Source of the DNA: an uncultured Collinsella sp.
GTDB taxonomy: Bacteria > Actinomycetota > Coriobacteriia > Coriobacteriales > Coriobacteriaceae
Reading direction: 5' to 3'
DNA length: 64,000 nucleotides
Assembly: GCA_959602645.1 (NCBI GenBank)
Contig: CAUGTZ010000001.1
Coordinates: forward strand, 108,692 to 172,691
Part shown: in pieces, positions 38,707-46,791 of the stretch
Layout: every line of letters begins with the position of its first letter
Position numbering within the stretch: the first letter of the stretch is position 1
Program-made: the position numbers and the translations under genes
Notes under the pieces: generated by a model
The model's input: the letters and a program-made list of their open reading frames with translations, nothing else
Told to the model about the DNA's origin: nothing
Database searches by the model: none

Positions 38707-39963
38707 ATGCTCAACCATCTCAAACATCACTTTGGCTCCCGACGCACCGGTGGCCACGGCGGACTCGACATCGCACGGCATATCGGCCCCGGACTGCTCG
38801 TGACCGTCGGCTTTATCGACCCGGGCAATTGGGCCTCCAATATGGCCGCCGGCTCGCAGTTTGGCTACGCGCTGCTGTGGATCGTCACGCTGTCCACGAT
38901 CATGCTCATCGTGCTGCAGCACAACGCGGCGCACTTGGGCATCGCCACGGGCATGTGTCTCGCCGAGGCCACGACGCGCCACCTGCCCCGCCTCGTCGGG
39001 CGCGCGATACTCGGCAGCGCGTATCTAGCCACGGTCGCCACCGCCATGGCCGAAGTCCTGGGCGGTGCAATCGCGCTTCAAATGCTCTTTGGCCTGCCCG
39101 TACGCGCCGGCTGCATCATCGTCGCGGCGGCATCGATTGCCATGCTCATGACAAGCTCCTACAAACGCGCCGAGCGATGGATCATCGCCTTCGTGGGCGT
39201 GGTAGGACTTTCGTTTTTGGCCGAGCTTGCACTAGTCAACGTCGACTGGCCGCAAGCCGCCACAAGCTGGATCACACCCCGTATGCCCACCGGCTCGGCC
39301 GCGATTATCGTAAGTGTCCTAGGCGCGGTCGTTATGCCCCACAACCTCTTCCTGCACTCCGAGGTCATCCAATCCATGCACTTCGAAGGCCAAGGCGAGC
39401 AGGTTATCGAAGAACGTCTGCGCTACGAGCTCTTCGACACGCTCTTTTCGATGGGTGTGGGCTGGGCAATCAACTCGGCCATGGTCATCCTGGCCGCAAC
39501 GACCTTCTTTGCGCACGGCATTGTCGTAGACGACCTCGCCGTCGCAGCGGCCACACTCTCCCCCATTCTGGGCCCGGCAAGCTCGACCATCTTTGCGGTA
39601 GCGCTGCTGTTCGCGGGCATATCGAGTAGTGTGACGGCGGGCATGGCGGCGGGCACCATCACCGCGGGCATGTTCGATGAGGAATACGACATCCACGACC
39701 GACATTCCTCGATCGGGGTGGCGGCCTGTTTCGCCGGCGCAGTGGCGGCGTGCCTTGTCGTCCCAAATCCTTTTGAGGGTCTCATTTGGAGTCAGGCGCT
39801 GCTGTCGCTTCAGCTGCCGATTACGGTCTTTGTGCTCATACGGCTCACCAGTTCGCCCCGCGTCATGGGCAAATACGCCAACTCGCGCCCGCTCAACGCG
39901 CTGCTCGTAGGGATCGGCGTCATCGTGACGATTCTCGATGTCGTGTTGTTGACAGGGATGTAA
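38707..39963 (+). CDS. mntH: Nramp family divalent metal (Mn2+) transporter
   Basis: This 418-residue proton-coupled importer has about eleven membrane segments. The metal-binding motifs of Nramp are present: DPGNW in GFIDPGNWASNMAAGSQFGY (TM1) and MPHNLFLHS (TM6). CAGGAG precedes ATG 38707. Upstream, GTTAGTCTTGGTTAAC (38631-38646) is a candidate MntR/DtxR-type site. Palindromic arrays lie on both sides of the gene. Confidence 0.93.
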   Translation: MLNHLKHHFGSRRTGGHGGLDIARHIGPGLLVTVGFIDPGNWASNMAAGSQFGYALLWIVTLSTIMLIVLQHNAAHLGIATGMCLAEATTRHLPRLVGRAILGSAYLATVATAMAEVLGGAIALQMLFGLPVRAGCIIVAAASIAMLMTSSYKRAERWIIAFVGVVGLSFLAELALVNVDWPQAATSWITPRMPTGSAAIIVSVLGAVVMPHNLFLHSEVIQSMHFEGQGEQVIEERLRYELFDTLFSMGVGWAINSAMVILAATTFFAHGIVVDDLAVAAATLSPILGPASSTIFAVALLFAGISSSVTAGMAAGTITAGMFDEEYDIHDRHSSIGVAACFAGAVAACLVVPNPFEGLIWSQALLSLQLPITVFVLIRLTSSPRVMGKYANSRPLNALLVGIGVIVTILDVVLLTGM

Positions 39964-39990
39964 TGGGGCGGGGCACCTACCCAGGCAAAC

Positions 39991-40206
39991 GTCTCGATCT
40001 GTAACATCTAGACCCGCTTTTGATGTCTAGATGTTACAAATCGAGATCATTCCGAGGGACAGCTCCGTTTGTCTCAATCTGTAACACGTAGACCCCGTTT
40101 TCACTGCTAGATGTTACAGATCGAGACATTTCTTCAGCTCCAACCTTTTGTCTCAATCTGTAACAGATAGACCCGTTTTGAGCCGTTAGATGTTACAGAT
40201 TGAGAC
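39991..40206. repeat. 80-bp periodic palindromic array, cluster 5 (3 units)
   Basis: Units start at 39991, 40071 and 40150, immediately after mntH. A single GGAGGAAAA-type arm follows at 40255-40278. Confidence 0.92.
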
Positions 40207-40274
40207 AAAAGGTCGACCGGACTCACGACAGACAGGATCGGCTAACAGCAGCCGCAATCCCTTGGGGACGGAGG

Positions 40275-40313
40275 AAAAGGGCCCCCGGCCGAGAAATCGA
40301 CCGGGGGCCCTTG
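40275..40313 (-). terminator. Terminator of the rubredoxin gene
   Basis: AAGGGCCCCCGGTCGAT...CCGGGGGCCCTTTTCC on the minus strand. The T run is shared with a GGAGGAAAA repeat arm. Confidence 0.85.
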
Positions 40314-40351
40314 GACAGAGCTATGTTCGGCTTTCGCCGTGTGTCTGCGAG

Positions 40352-40495
40352 TTACTCCTCGACGAGCTCAAACTGATCGGGACCGACGCCGCACACCGGG
40401 CACACGTAATCCTCGGGCAGCTCGGGCGTGTCGACCTCAACCTCATAACCGCAAACGGTGCACACGAACTTGTACGTTTTCTTTTCCTCAGCCAT
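40352..40495 (-). CDS. Rubredoxin-like protein
   Basis: A 47-residue protein, MAEEKKTYKFVCTVCGYEVE... ending FELVEE. The two knuckles CTVCGYE and CPVCGVGPDQFE bind a single iron or zinc as in rubredoxins, but the chain is shorter than the usual 52-54 residues. It follows a flavin reductase gene in the same direction, suggesting a two-component electron carrier for oxygen or peroxide reduction. ATG 40495 has GAGGAGAAC upstream. Confidence 0.85.
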   Translation of the reverse strand: MAEEKKTYKFVCTVCGYEVEVDTPELPEDYVCPVCGVGPDQFELVEE

Positions 40496-40583
40496 GATGT
40501 TCTCCTCTCGAACGTGACTGCTGGTGTACTTGCTTATTAGTATATATTCTCAATAATATTATGCAAGTACTTTTGCAGCATTT

Positions 40584-41087
40584 CTACCCTTGGTACGAAG
40601 ACGCCTTGGGCGGCGTCTTGCCCTTCAGCACCTTGTGGTAGTAGTCATAGGTCAACGGAGTCTCACCGCTCAGACGCTCGGCATCCTCGACCTCGCCGAT
40701 AAACAGTAGATGCGTGCCAACATCTACAGTGTCAATCAAACGGCAGCTAAACAAGGCCGCCGCATGCTCGGGAACATAGGGCATGCCCAGAGCGGTCTCA
40801 CGGGTCTCGTACTTGGCAAACTTGTCATAATCGCTGCTGGTGCGGAAGCCAAAGTTGCCGATATAGAGCATATCGGCCGTCTGATCAATCACGGTCAGCG
40901 CAAAGGCCTTGGCAGACGAGATAACACCAGACGTGACATTTTCCTTGTTCACGGCAACCGAGATGCGCGGCGGCGCGGACGTCACCTGCACCGCGGTGTT
41001 GATGACGCAACCGGCACGCAGTCCGTCGGCCGCAGCACTCACCACATACAGGCCGCTCGGCATCGTAAAGAACGCAGTTTTGTCCAT
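40584..41087 (-). CDS. Flavin reductase domain (flavoredoxin-like) protein
   Basis: A 167-residue split-barrel FMN-binding protein. The start MDKTAFFTMPSGLYVVSAAADG and the PPRISVAVNKENVTSGVISSAKAFALTVI block are typical of the flavin-reductase-like domain; in rubredoxin-fusion proteins (Hrb type) the same pair of domains is joined. ATG 41087 follows AGGGGAGTGG. Two palindromes lie in its promoter region. Confidence 0.88.
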   Translation of the reverse strand: MDKTAFFTMPSGLYVVSAAADGLRAGCVINTAVQVTSAPPRISVAVNKENVTSGVISSAKAFALTVIDQTADMLYIGNFGFRTSSDYDKFAKYETRETALGMPYVPEHAAALFSCRLIDTVDVGTHLLFIGEVEDAERLSGETPLTYDYYHKVLKGKTPPKASSYQG

Positions 41088-41120
41088 AACGACCACTCCC
41101 CTAACCCGGGATTGAACCTC

Positions 41121-41138
41121 ATGGGTGTATGTACCCAT
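41121..41138 (-). promoter_or_regulatory. Palindrome near the flavin reductase start
   Basis: ATGGGTGTATGTACCCAT has perfect 6-bp arms. It lies 34 bp upstream of the start and is a likely operator. Confidence 0.5.
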
Positions 41139-41169
41139 AAAAAAGGCGGCGCCTATAATGGACACCGCC
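41139..41169 (-). terminator. Terminator-like hairpin upstream of the flavin reductase gene
   Basis: On the minus strand, GGCGG...CCGCC is followed by TTTTTT. It would end transcripts coming from smpB. Confidence 0.55.
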
Positions 41170-41189
41170 TATGAGACATATGTGTCATA
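41170..41189 (-). promoter_or_regulatory. 20-bp palindromic operator candidate
   Basis: TATGAGACATATGTGTCATA matches its own complement at 9 of 10 positions per arm, upstream of the flavin reductase-rubredoxin unit. The form suits a MarR- or TetR-type dimer. Confidence 0.5.
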
Positions 41190-41215
41190 ACCGTGAGGAA
41201 CATGAGACGCCCGCA

Positions 41216-41280
41216 GTTGCGGTGAAATAGGGACTGAATAGCCCCTCAAACAGGCAAAACAGTCCGTATTCCACCGCAAC
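41216..41280. repeat. 65-bp palindrome family, copy 3
   Basis: Same length and ends as the other copies. It lies 13 bp past the smpB stop. Confidence 0.9.
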
Positions 41281-41293
41281 TTATACAGAGCGC

Positions 41294-41764
41294 CTAGCGG
41301 TTGCGCTCCTTGAGGGCGCGGTCAATCTCGCGCTGAACGTCGCGCTTGGCCATGTCTTCGCGCTTGTCGTAGAGCTTTTTGCCGCGGCCCAGACCCAACA
41401 GCAACTTTACGCGGCCATCGGTATTAAAGTAGAGCTCCAAAGGCACCAGGGCATAGCCGCGGTTGCGCAGTTTGCCGTCAAGAAAATCAATCTCCTTGCG
41501 ATGCAGCAGCAGACGGCGACGGCGATCGGGGTCACGGTTCCACACGCCACCGTGGCTGTAAGGGTGAATGTGCAGGCCCACCAGCCAGCACTCGCCGCCA
41601 CGAATCAGCGCAAAGGTGTCGGTGATCTGACAGGCGCGCTCGCGAATCGACTTGACCTCGGTACCGCTCAGTTCAATGCCGCATTCGAACGTCTCGTCGA
41701 TAAAGTACTCGTGATGCGCCGAGCGATTCTTGGAAATGAGCTTGCGTTCGCGCTTACTGGGCAT
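41294..41764 (-). CDS. smpB: SsrA-binding protein SmpB
   Basis: This 156-residue partner of tmRNA acts in trans-translation ribosome rescue. Beta-barrel motifs YFIDETFECGIELSGTEVKSIRE and the C-terminal RGKKLYDKREDMAKRD are conserved, followed by the basic helix that enters the mRNA channel. ATG 41764 lies inside the 3' end of the TPR gene (11-bp overlap) and has GGAGG, so the longer frame is rejected. No tmRNA gene is seen nearby. Confidence 0.95.
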   Translation of the reverse strand: MPSKRERKLISKNRSAHHEYFIDETFECGIELSGTEVKSIRERACQITDTFALIRGGECWLVGLHIHPYSHGGVWNRDPDRRRRLLLHRKEIDFLDGKLRNRGYALVPLELYFNTDGRVKLLLGLGRGKKLYDKREDMAKRDVQREIDRALKERNR

Positions 41765-42671
41765 CGCCGGCCTCCTTGACGCCGTCAGCTCCCTTGTCGG
41801 CGCCTGCGCGCTTTGCCTTGCGCTCGGCGTTGAGCTCGGCATCGCTCTCGCGCACCAGCTTAATGATCGCCGCGCATGCCTCCTCGCCCACCAGGTCGCG
41901 GGCGCGGACCGTCAGGCGCGTAGCCTCCTGCTTGTCGCCGTCGCTCGCAGCGTCGGTCGCACACATGATCAGGCAGATGGCAATCTCGGCCGAAGGCGAG
42001 GTCGGCACGCCCTGCAACGCCAACTCACCCATCACGTGCTCGTCGCTCTCCTCGGCGGCATCGGGATAGGCAGTATGGATCTTGTTGAGCAGGCGCGTCG
42101 TATGCGCATCACCAGGGGCCAAGCGCAGCGCCAGACGCGCGCAGCCCACGGCCGCCGAGACGTTCTCGGTCTCGGGCTCAAGGAAATACTGGCCCAAGTT
42201 GGCGTAGGCGCGGGCGGCACACTTGCCGTCGCTCGCACGCTCTAGCACCGAAAACGAAAGCGATGCCCACTCCTGCTTGTCCTCGAGCGCACGGAACAGC
42301 TCGGCCAGATCCAGGCGGTAGTTGCAGTTCATGGGGTCCCAGCGCACGGCCTGCATCAAGGCGTTGCGAGCACTCACATAATCCTGCTGGCGAATGTAGG
42401 CATACGCCATGTCGGAATACAGGCGATCAAAGGGCACCTCGACCTGCACCAGCTCGCGCGGATCCTTTTCCACGCGGCGGTAGGCCAGACGCTCAAACTT
42501 GCTATCGAAGCTAAAGTATTGGCGCTTCTCCTCCGTCTTGCACTCAGCGTCGATATACTCCTCGGCGAGCTCCACCAGACGCTCCAACAGCGGCGTCGCC
42601 GTGGCCAGGTCGCCCTGCGCCAGATAGTTCTCGGCATACGTGATGTCTTGCAAGCTGATGGGCAGATCCAT
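41754..42671 (-). CDS. Tetratricopeptide-like protein
   Basis: Unknown, 305 residues. Helical repeats such as LYSDMAYAYIRQQDYVSARNALMQAVRWDP and AARAYANLGQYFLEPETENVSAAVGCARLAL have TPR spacing. The tail is Lys/Ala/Asp-rich. ATG 42671 has GAGGAG. Translationally coupled to smpB. Confidence 0.8.
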   Translation of the reverse strand: MDLPISLQDITYAENYLAQGDLATATPLLERLVELAEEYIDAECKTEEKRQYFSFDSKFERLAYRRVEKDPRELVQVEVPFDRLYSDMAYAYIRQQDYVSARNALMQAVRWDPMNCNYRLDLAELFRALEDKQEWASLSFSVLERASDGKCAARAYANLGQYFLEPETENVSAAVGCARLALRLAPGDAHTTRLLNKIHTAYPDAAEESDEHVMGELALQGVPTSPSAEIAICLIMCATDAASDGDKQEATRLTVRARDLVGEEACAAIIKLVRESDAELNAERKAKRAGADKGADGVKEAGDAQ

Positions 42672-42727
42672 GGCTACTCCTCGATCTGAGCGAAACACGG
42701 CAGACGCCGCATATACGGTCAATACAC

Positions 42728-42756
42728 AAAACCCGGGTCTCTTGCGAGGCCCGGGC
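42728..42756 (-). terminator. Terminator of the tRNA unit
   Basis: GCCCGGGCCTCG-CAAG-AGACCCGGGTTTTG on the minus strand, just after tRNA-Glu. Confidence 0.8.
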
Positions 42757-42766
42757 GTTCATTTTG

Positions 42767-42843
42767 TGGTAGCCCGTACCAGATTCGAACTGGTGATCTC
42801 CGCCTTGAGAGGGCGGCGTCCTAAACCGCTAGACGAACGGGCC
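42767..42843 (-). tRNA. tRNA-Glu (CUC)
   Basis: A 77-nt cloverleaf with encoded CCA. The acceptor stem GGCCCGT/ACGGGCT pairs fully (one G-U). The anticodon loop is CCTCTCA with CUC, and the T arm holds GTTCGAATC. Confidence 0.95.
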
Positions 42844-42860
42844 ATATGTAGCAAATGCAA

Positions 42861-42934
42861 TGGCTGGGATGGAGGGAGTCGAACCCCCATTGACGGAACC
42901 AGAATCCGCTGTCCTGCCATTAGACGACATCCCA
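42861..42934 (-). tRNA. tRNA-Gln (CUG)
   Basis: A 74-nt cloverleaf with encoded CCA. The acceptor TGGGATG/CATCCCA is perfect, the anticodon is CUG in TTCTGGT, and the T arm holds GGTTCGACTCC. It is 17 bp upstream of tRNA-Glu and probably co-transcribed. Confidence 0.95.
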
Positions 42935-43198
42935 ATGACTGCATCGCTGCGCTCGGCTGTGCCTTTGCGCAAGAAAGAAATATACGGGAAGTTCTACGGT
43001 GACGCAAGCCCCATTTTTAACTTTTTTGAAAATCGGCCAATTTGCTCCAACCCATGAAGGACCTGTGAAGCCAGACCGCATGCAAGGGGCAAAATGCCGT
43101 AAGCGCACCGTAATTACCGTTGGCAGATTGCTGCATTCTGGTCGCCGTCAATAGTGACACAATCAGGATGCCAATTATCGCGCGGACATCGAGGCGAC
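42935..43198. other. Divergent spacer between tRNA-Gln and the next gene
   Basis: AT-rich in the middle (TTTTTAACTTTTTTGAAAAT at about 43013). It must hold the tRNA promoter, but no clear -35/-10 pair can be fixed by eye. No gene is seen. Confidence 0.4.
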
Positions 43199-43609
43199 AT
43201 GGATGATGAGCTTGATTACCTATGGGAGACCCTGGGCCTCGAGATATCCGCCAGACCTTGGCCCGACCGGGACAAAATCCACCCCACGCTCCGTCCCGCC
43301 ATCACGGTGATGCAAGCGGAATACCGTCACGCCTCGTTTTTAATTATGCGGACGTCATGGCACGCGGCGCTCCCCGACCTCAAGCGCATCCAGGCGAGCC
43401 TCGTCAAGTTATCCGGCATGCCGACCGTCATATCCGAGACGCATCTGGGGCGACGACAGCGCGAACGCCTGCAGCAACAGCGGATTCCGTTCATCTGCCC
43501 CGGCATTCAGGCATATCTGCCCTTTATGGACGAAGAGTACTGGAGCGGCAAGCCCAACAAGCAAGTAAAGATCTACGACCCGCATAAGTGGGCACAGTTC
43601 GAGGACTGA
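43199..43609 (+). CDS. Hypothetical protein resembling the N-terminal domain of a MarR-like regulator family
   Basis: A 136-residue protein, not firmly recognised. The block LVKLSGMPTVISETHLGRRQRERLQQQRIPFICPGIQAYLPFMDEEY follows the pattern found at the N-terminus of some lactobacillal MarR-family regulators (PvVl...l..yqR.rLi....pFi.pg.QlYlP). Those continue into a winged helix that is absent here. It may be a stand-alone domain or a truncated gene. ATG 43199 with GAGG is preferred over the longer frame from 43154. Confidence 0.65.
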   Translation: MDDELDYLWETLGLEISARPWPDRDKIHPTLRPAITVMQAEYRHASFLIMRTSWHAALPDLKRIQASLVKLSGMPTVISETHLGRRQRERLQQQRIPFICPGIQAYLPFMDEEYWSGKPNKQVKIYDPHKWAQFED

Positions 43610-43681
43610 CCGGAGCGAACCCGCCGACGGAAAGCGCATCCCGGAATCTGCACTCAGAACGGGATGCACTTTCCGCAGTTG

Positions 43682-44041
43682 CTACAGCAGCGCCTCGGCC
43701 CAGGCCGCTTCCCTAAAGCCAGGAATCGCAAAATCATCGCCCACCAGCAGTGGGCGCTTAACCAGCATACCGTCGGTCGCCAGCAGCTCATAGCATTCCT
43801 GATCCGTCATCCCCGCGTCCAGGCGCGCCTTCAGGCCAAGCTCTCGATACTTCATGCCCGACGAATTAAAGAAGCGTCGCACCGGCAGCCCCGAATGAGC
43901 AATCCAGGTCGCAAGTTCCTCAGCCGAAGGATTATCTGTAACAATATCGCGATCGACGTACTCAACCCCATGCTCGTCCAACCAGGCCTTGGCCTTTTTA
44001 CACGTCGAGCATTTGGGATATTCAACAAACAGTACGGTCAT
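43682..44041 (-). CDS. ArsC/Spx family thioredoxin-fold protein
   Basis: This 119-residue protein of the arsenate reductase-like family begins MTVLFVEYPKCSTCKKAKAWLDEHGVEY. Its CSTC redox site and the region RRFFNSSGMKYRELGLKARL are typical of YffB/Spx-like members rather than true arsenate reductases. There is no ars gene nearby, so a thiol-redox or regulatory role is more likely. ATG 44041 has TGGAGGATT. Confidence 0.85.
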   Translation of the reverse strand: MTVLFVEYPKCSTCKKAKAWLDEHGVEYVDRDIVTDNPSAEELATWIAHSGLPVRRFFNSSGMKYRELGLKARLDAGMTDQECYELLATDGMLVKRPLLVGDDFAIPGFREAAWAEALL

Positions 44042-44133
44042 GAGAATCCTCCAAATATAGATCGGCCAGTGCGAGCACGCGACAAACGTGGTGCATTCGC
44101 GCAATAGGGCAATTGTAGTCCATGCGCCACACG

Positions 44134-45186
44134 CTAAACGAACCGCACCCCAAAGCCTCGCTTAACAAACGGCAGCAACTCCATCGCCTCGGGCGCTATA
44201 TGGCCTACAACGTTCATGCGCTCGTCACCGGGAAGATCGACCCGCGCAATCTCAAGCTCGCCTTCGTAGCGCCCATAGCCGCTATTGCTCACAGCGATCG
44301 ACCCCGTCTTTCGCGGCAGACCTGCACCGGCATCCGTCGGCACGGAATCTGGCTTAAGCGACGTACGCGACTCCTGAGACCTAAAAATAAGGGCGCTCGA
44401 GTCAGGCCGATCGTGATGGACTTGACCCAACAAATAGGAGTATCCGGGGTCGAGCTGGCACGGCATGTCAACATACCCCGCGGAAATCTGGGCAAACTGC
44501 GCCCAACCCGCTTCGGAAAGATCGGGGTCGCCGACCAAAACAATGTCGCAATCGGCGCCATGTGCGAGCTCAAGCATGTTGAGGGCAACCTTTGACGCGC
44601 GACCGCGTTGCGCCTCAACCGTCGGCAATCCCTCGAATACCGGCCCACGAACGTTGGCATCGCCCGGCACAAAAGCCATGATTTCAAAGCCGAGCGCCGC
44701 AAGACGAAGATTCGTCCGAGCAACATCTTCAAGAGCTAAACCGGTATAAGGCTTGGGGTAAAAATTGTGGCAGGCGGCGAAACGAGTCACGTCGGCGCCG
44801 GCTTCTCGCCACGATGCGATTTCATCAGGACTCACCGTCGATGCATTGACCACAATGCGAAATACACCGGACAGCTCCGCGACCCGCTGGGCACTAAAGC
44901 CGTAATCCAGGCGCAGGTATTCCAGTCCCAGATCGCGCAAATCCTCCATGCGTTCAAGGCCCAGCAAATCGCACGTGCGCGGCCCCACATCGGCAATGAG
45001 CGCAATACCGCGAGCGGAAAGCAGCGACAGCACCTGGCGAACCTTATCGGCATATGCCGCTCCCCCATCCTCGGGAATATGCAGCGAGGTAAACGCATAG
45101 CGCGCACCCGCCGCGGCACCATGTTCAATCGTCCGCTCGATATCCTGCAGGGGACTGGAAAGATAGACAGAAATACCCGTTCTCAC
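44134..45186 (-). CDS. mupG: MupG family 6-phospho-N-acetylmuramidase (DUF871)
   Basis: The 350-residue protein matches the DUF871/MupG family: MRTGISVYLSSPLQDIERTI at the start of a TIM barrel, IALIADVGPRTCDLLG, LRLDYGFS, VTRFAACHNFYPKPYTGLAL, and a C-terminal cyclophilin-like domain (RKTGSIAVSNSGYGRYEGELEIA). In Staphylococcus the enzyme splits MurNAc-6-P-GlcNAc inside the cell. Its place after murP fits that role. Start GTG 45186 follows AAAGGAG. Confidence 0.87.
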   Translation of the reverse strand: MRTGISVYLSSPLQDIERTIEHGAAAGARYAFTSLHIPEDGGAAYADKVRQVLSLLSARGIALIADVGPRTCDLLGLERMEDLRDLGLEYLRLDYGFSAQRVAELSGVFRIVVNASTVSPDEIASWREAGADVTRFAACHNFYPKPYTGLALEDVARTNLRLAALGFEIMAFVPGDANVRGPVFEGLPTVEAQRGRASKVALNMLELAHGADCDIVLVGDPDLSEAGWAQFAQISAGYVDMPCQLDPGYSYLLGQVHHDRPDSSALIFRSQESRTSLKPDSVPTDAGAGLPRKTGSIAVSNSGYGRYEGELEIARVDLPGDERMNVVGHIAPEAMELLPFVKRGFGVRFV

Positions 45187-45303
45187 GCTTCGATTCTCCT
45201 TTAAAAAAGGCCGGCGGAGCAGTTAGCCCCGCCGGCACAACCATAGCATCAAGAGATCTGCGGCACGTCATGACGCTCGAATGACATAGCGCGCAGCATC
45301 AGG

Positions 45304-46734
45304 CTACTCGCCAAAGAACTCGTTGATCTTCTGCTCGTCGACGCCAAAGAACCACGTCAGGACAAAGCCGGCGGCATAGGCAAGCAGCATAGCGGCAACG
45401 TAGCCGAGCTGCTGGCCGGGAACGACGATCAGCAGGCCAAACAGACCGGAAACGCCCTGAGAAACCGTGCCGATGTGAAGCAGCGCCGCGAGCGCGCCGC
45501 CAAATCCGGCACCCAGGCAGGCCGTCACAAACGGGCGGACAAGCGGCAGCGTAACGGCATACATCAGAGGCTCGCCCACGCCCAGGATACCAACGGGGAT
45601 GGACTCGGCGACGTACTTCTTGAGCTTGGCGTTCTTGGTCTTAAAGTACAGCGCCAGACCGGCACCGACCTGACCGCCGCCAGCCATCATAAGGATGGGC
45701 AGCAGGTAGTTGATGCCCTTGGTAGCGCCGTCGGGATCGTTGAGCATAGCGTGGATCGGCGTAAGTGCCTGATGCAGGCCAACGGACACCAGCGGCAAGA
45801 AGCCTGCCGACAGGATATAGCCGCCCAGAACGCCCAGCTTCTCAAAGATAAAGGTGAGGACGCTAAAGATCGCGGTCGTCAGCCAAGCGCCAACCGGCTG
45901 GATGACAAGCATCAAAGCAAAGGCGCCGATGATGAGCACCAGCAGCGGGGACAGGAACGTATCGAGCGCGTTGGGCATGACCTTGCGAATCTGACGCTCC
46001 ATCCAGGCGAAAAATGCGCCTGCGATGAGAGCTGCGATCATGCCGCCCGCGGCGGGATTGTACTGTGCATTGGTGAGCGGCAGCAGAATAGCGGTGCTGG
46101 GATCGGCGGCGCCAGGCGCGAGCAGAGGCATAGCACTGTTAGCGATGCACATCATGCCGGCAATACCGCCCAACGCAGCGGAGCCACCAAACTCGCGCGC
46201 CGCGTTATAGCCCACCAAAATGGGCAGATAGGCAAAGAGGGCCCAGCCCATGGAGCGAATGCCCTGATACCACCACTCACCTGCAAGCGCACCGGCCGTC
46301 GAGACATTAATGACGTTGCAGATACCGTTGATAAGGCCAGCCGCAATAATGCCGGGAAGCAGGGCAACAAAGACATTGGAAATCTTCTTGAGGAAGGCCT
46401 GAACCGGCTTGGACTCGTACTTGGCCTTCTGCGCGGCCTTGTTTGTGGCCGCAGCGTCAACCACGCTCTCGTCGGCAACGCCTTTCGCAAGGCCGGTGAG
46501 CTTGGAGAATTCCTCGAGCACCTTATTCACCTTGCCCGGACCCAGCACGATCTGCATCGTGTCGTCCTCGACCAGGCCCATTACGCCATCGAGTGCCTTA
46601 ATACCCTCCGTGTCGACGTTGCCCGTATCTTTGACGGTCACGCGCAGGCGCGTCATGCACGCCGCGTTTGCCAGCACGTTGTCTTTACCGCCCAAAAGGT
46701 CCAGCAGCTTTTGAGCCAGCTCTTTGTTCGTCAT
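45304..46734 (-). CDS. murP: PTS N-acetylmuramic acid-type transporter EIIBC
   Basis: The 476-residue permease starts with an EIIB domain (phospho-Cys in NAACMTRLRVTVKD), followed by an EIIC domain with about ten membrane helices (KKISNVFVALLPGIIAAGLINGICN; VSVGLHQALTPIHAMLND; GVGEPLMYAVTLP). It lacks EIIA and so must borrow one, perhaps the one at 20.0 kb. MurNAc or MurNAc-GlcNAc specificity is inferred from murQ and mupG. ATG 46734 has AAGGAGGAG. Confidence 0.9.
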   Translation of the reverse strand: MTNKELAQKLLDLLGGKDNVLANAACMTRLRVTVKDTGNVDTEGIKALDGVMGLVEDDTMQIVLGPGKVNKVLEEFSKLTGLAKGVADESVVDAAATNKAAQKAKYESKPVQAFLKKISNVFVALLPGIIAAGLINGICNVINVSTAGALAGEWWYQGIRSMGWALFAYLPILVGYNAAREFGGSAALGGIAGMMCIANSAMPLLAPGAADPSTAILLPLTNAQYNPAAGGMIAALIAGAFFAWMERQIRKVMPNALDTFLSPLLVLIIGAFALMLVIQPVGAWLTTAIFSVLTFIFEKLGVLGGYILSAGFLPLVSVGLHQALTPIHAMLNDPDGATKGINYLLPILMMAGGGQVGAGLALYFKTKNAKLKKYVAESIPVGILGVGEPLMYAVTLPLVRPFVTACLGAGFGGALAALLHIGTVSQGVSGLFGLLIVVPGQQLGYVAAMLLAYAAGFVLTWFFGVDEQKINEFFGE

Positions 46735-46791
46735 AACTCCTCCTTGTATTGGGTATCTCTTCTTGATGTCATATCTGCTCACGCCGTGCAC

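Noticed and set aside
41081..41300. tmRNA gene beside smpB
   Set aside because: Looked for the tRNA-like ends and tag frame; only a palindromic repeat, a terminator and operators are present.
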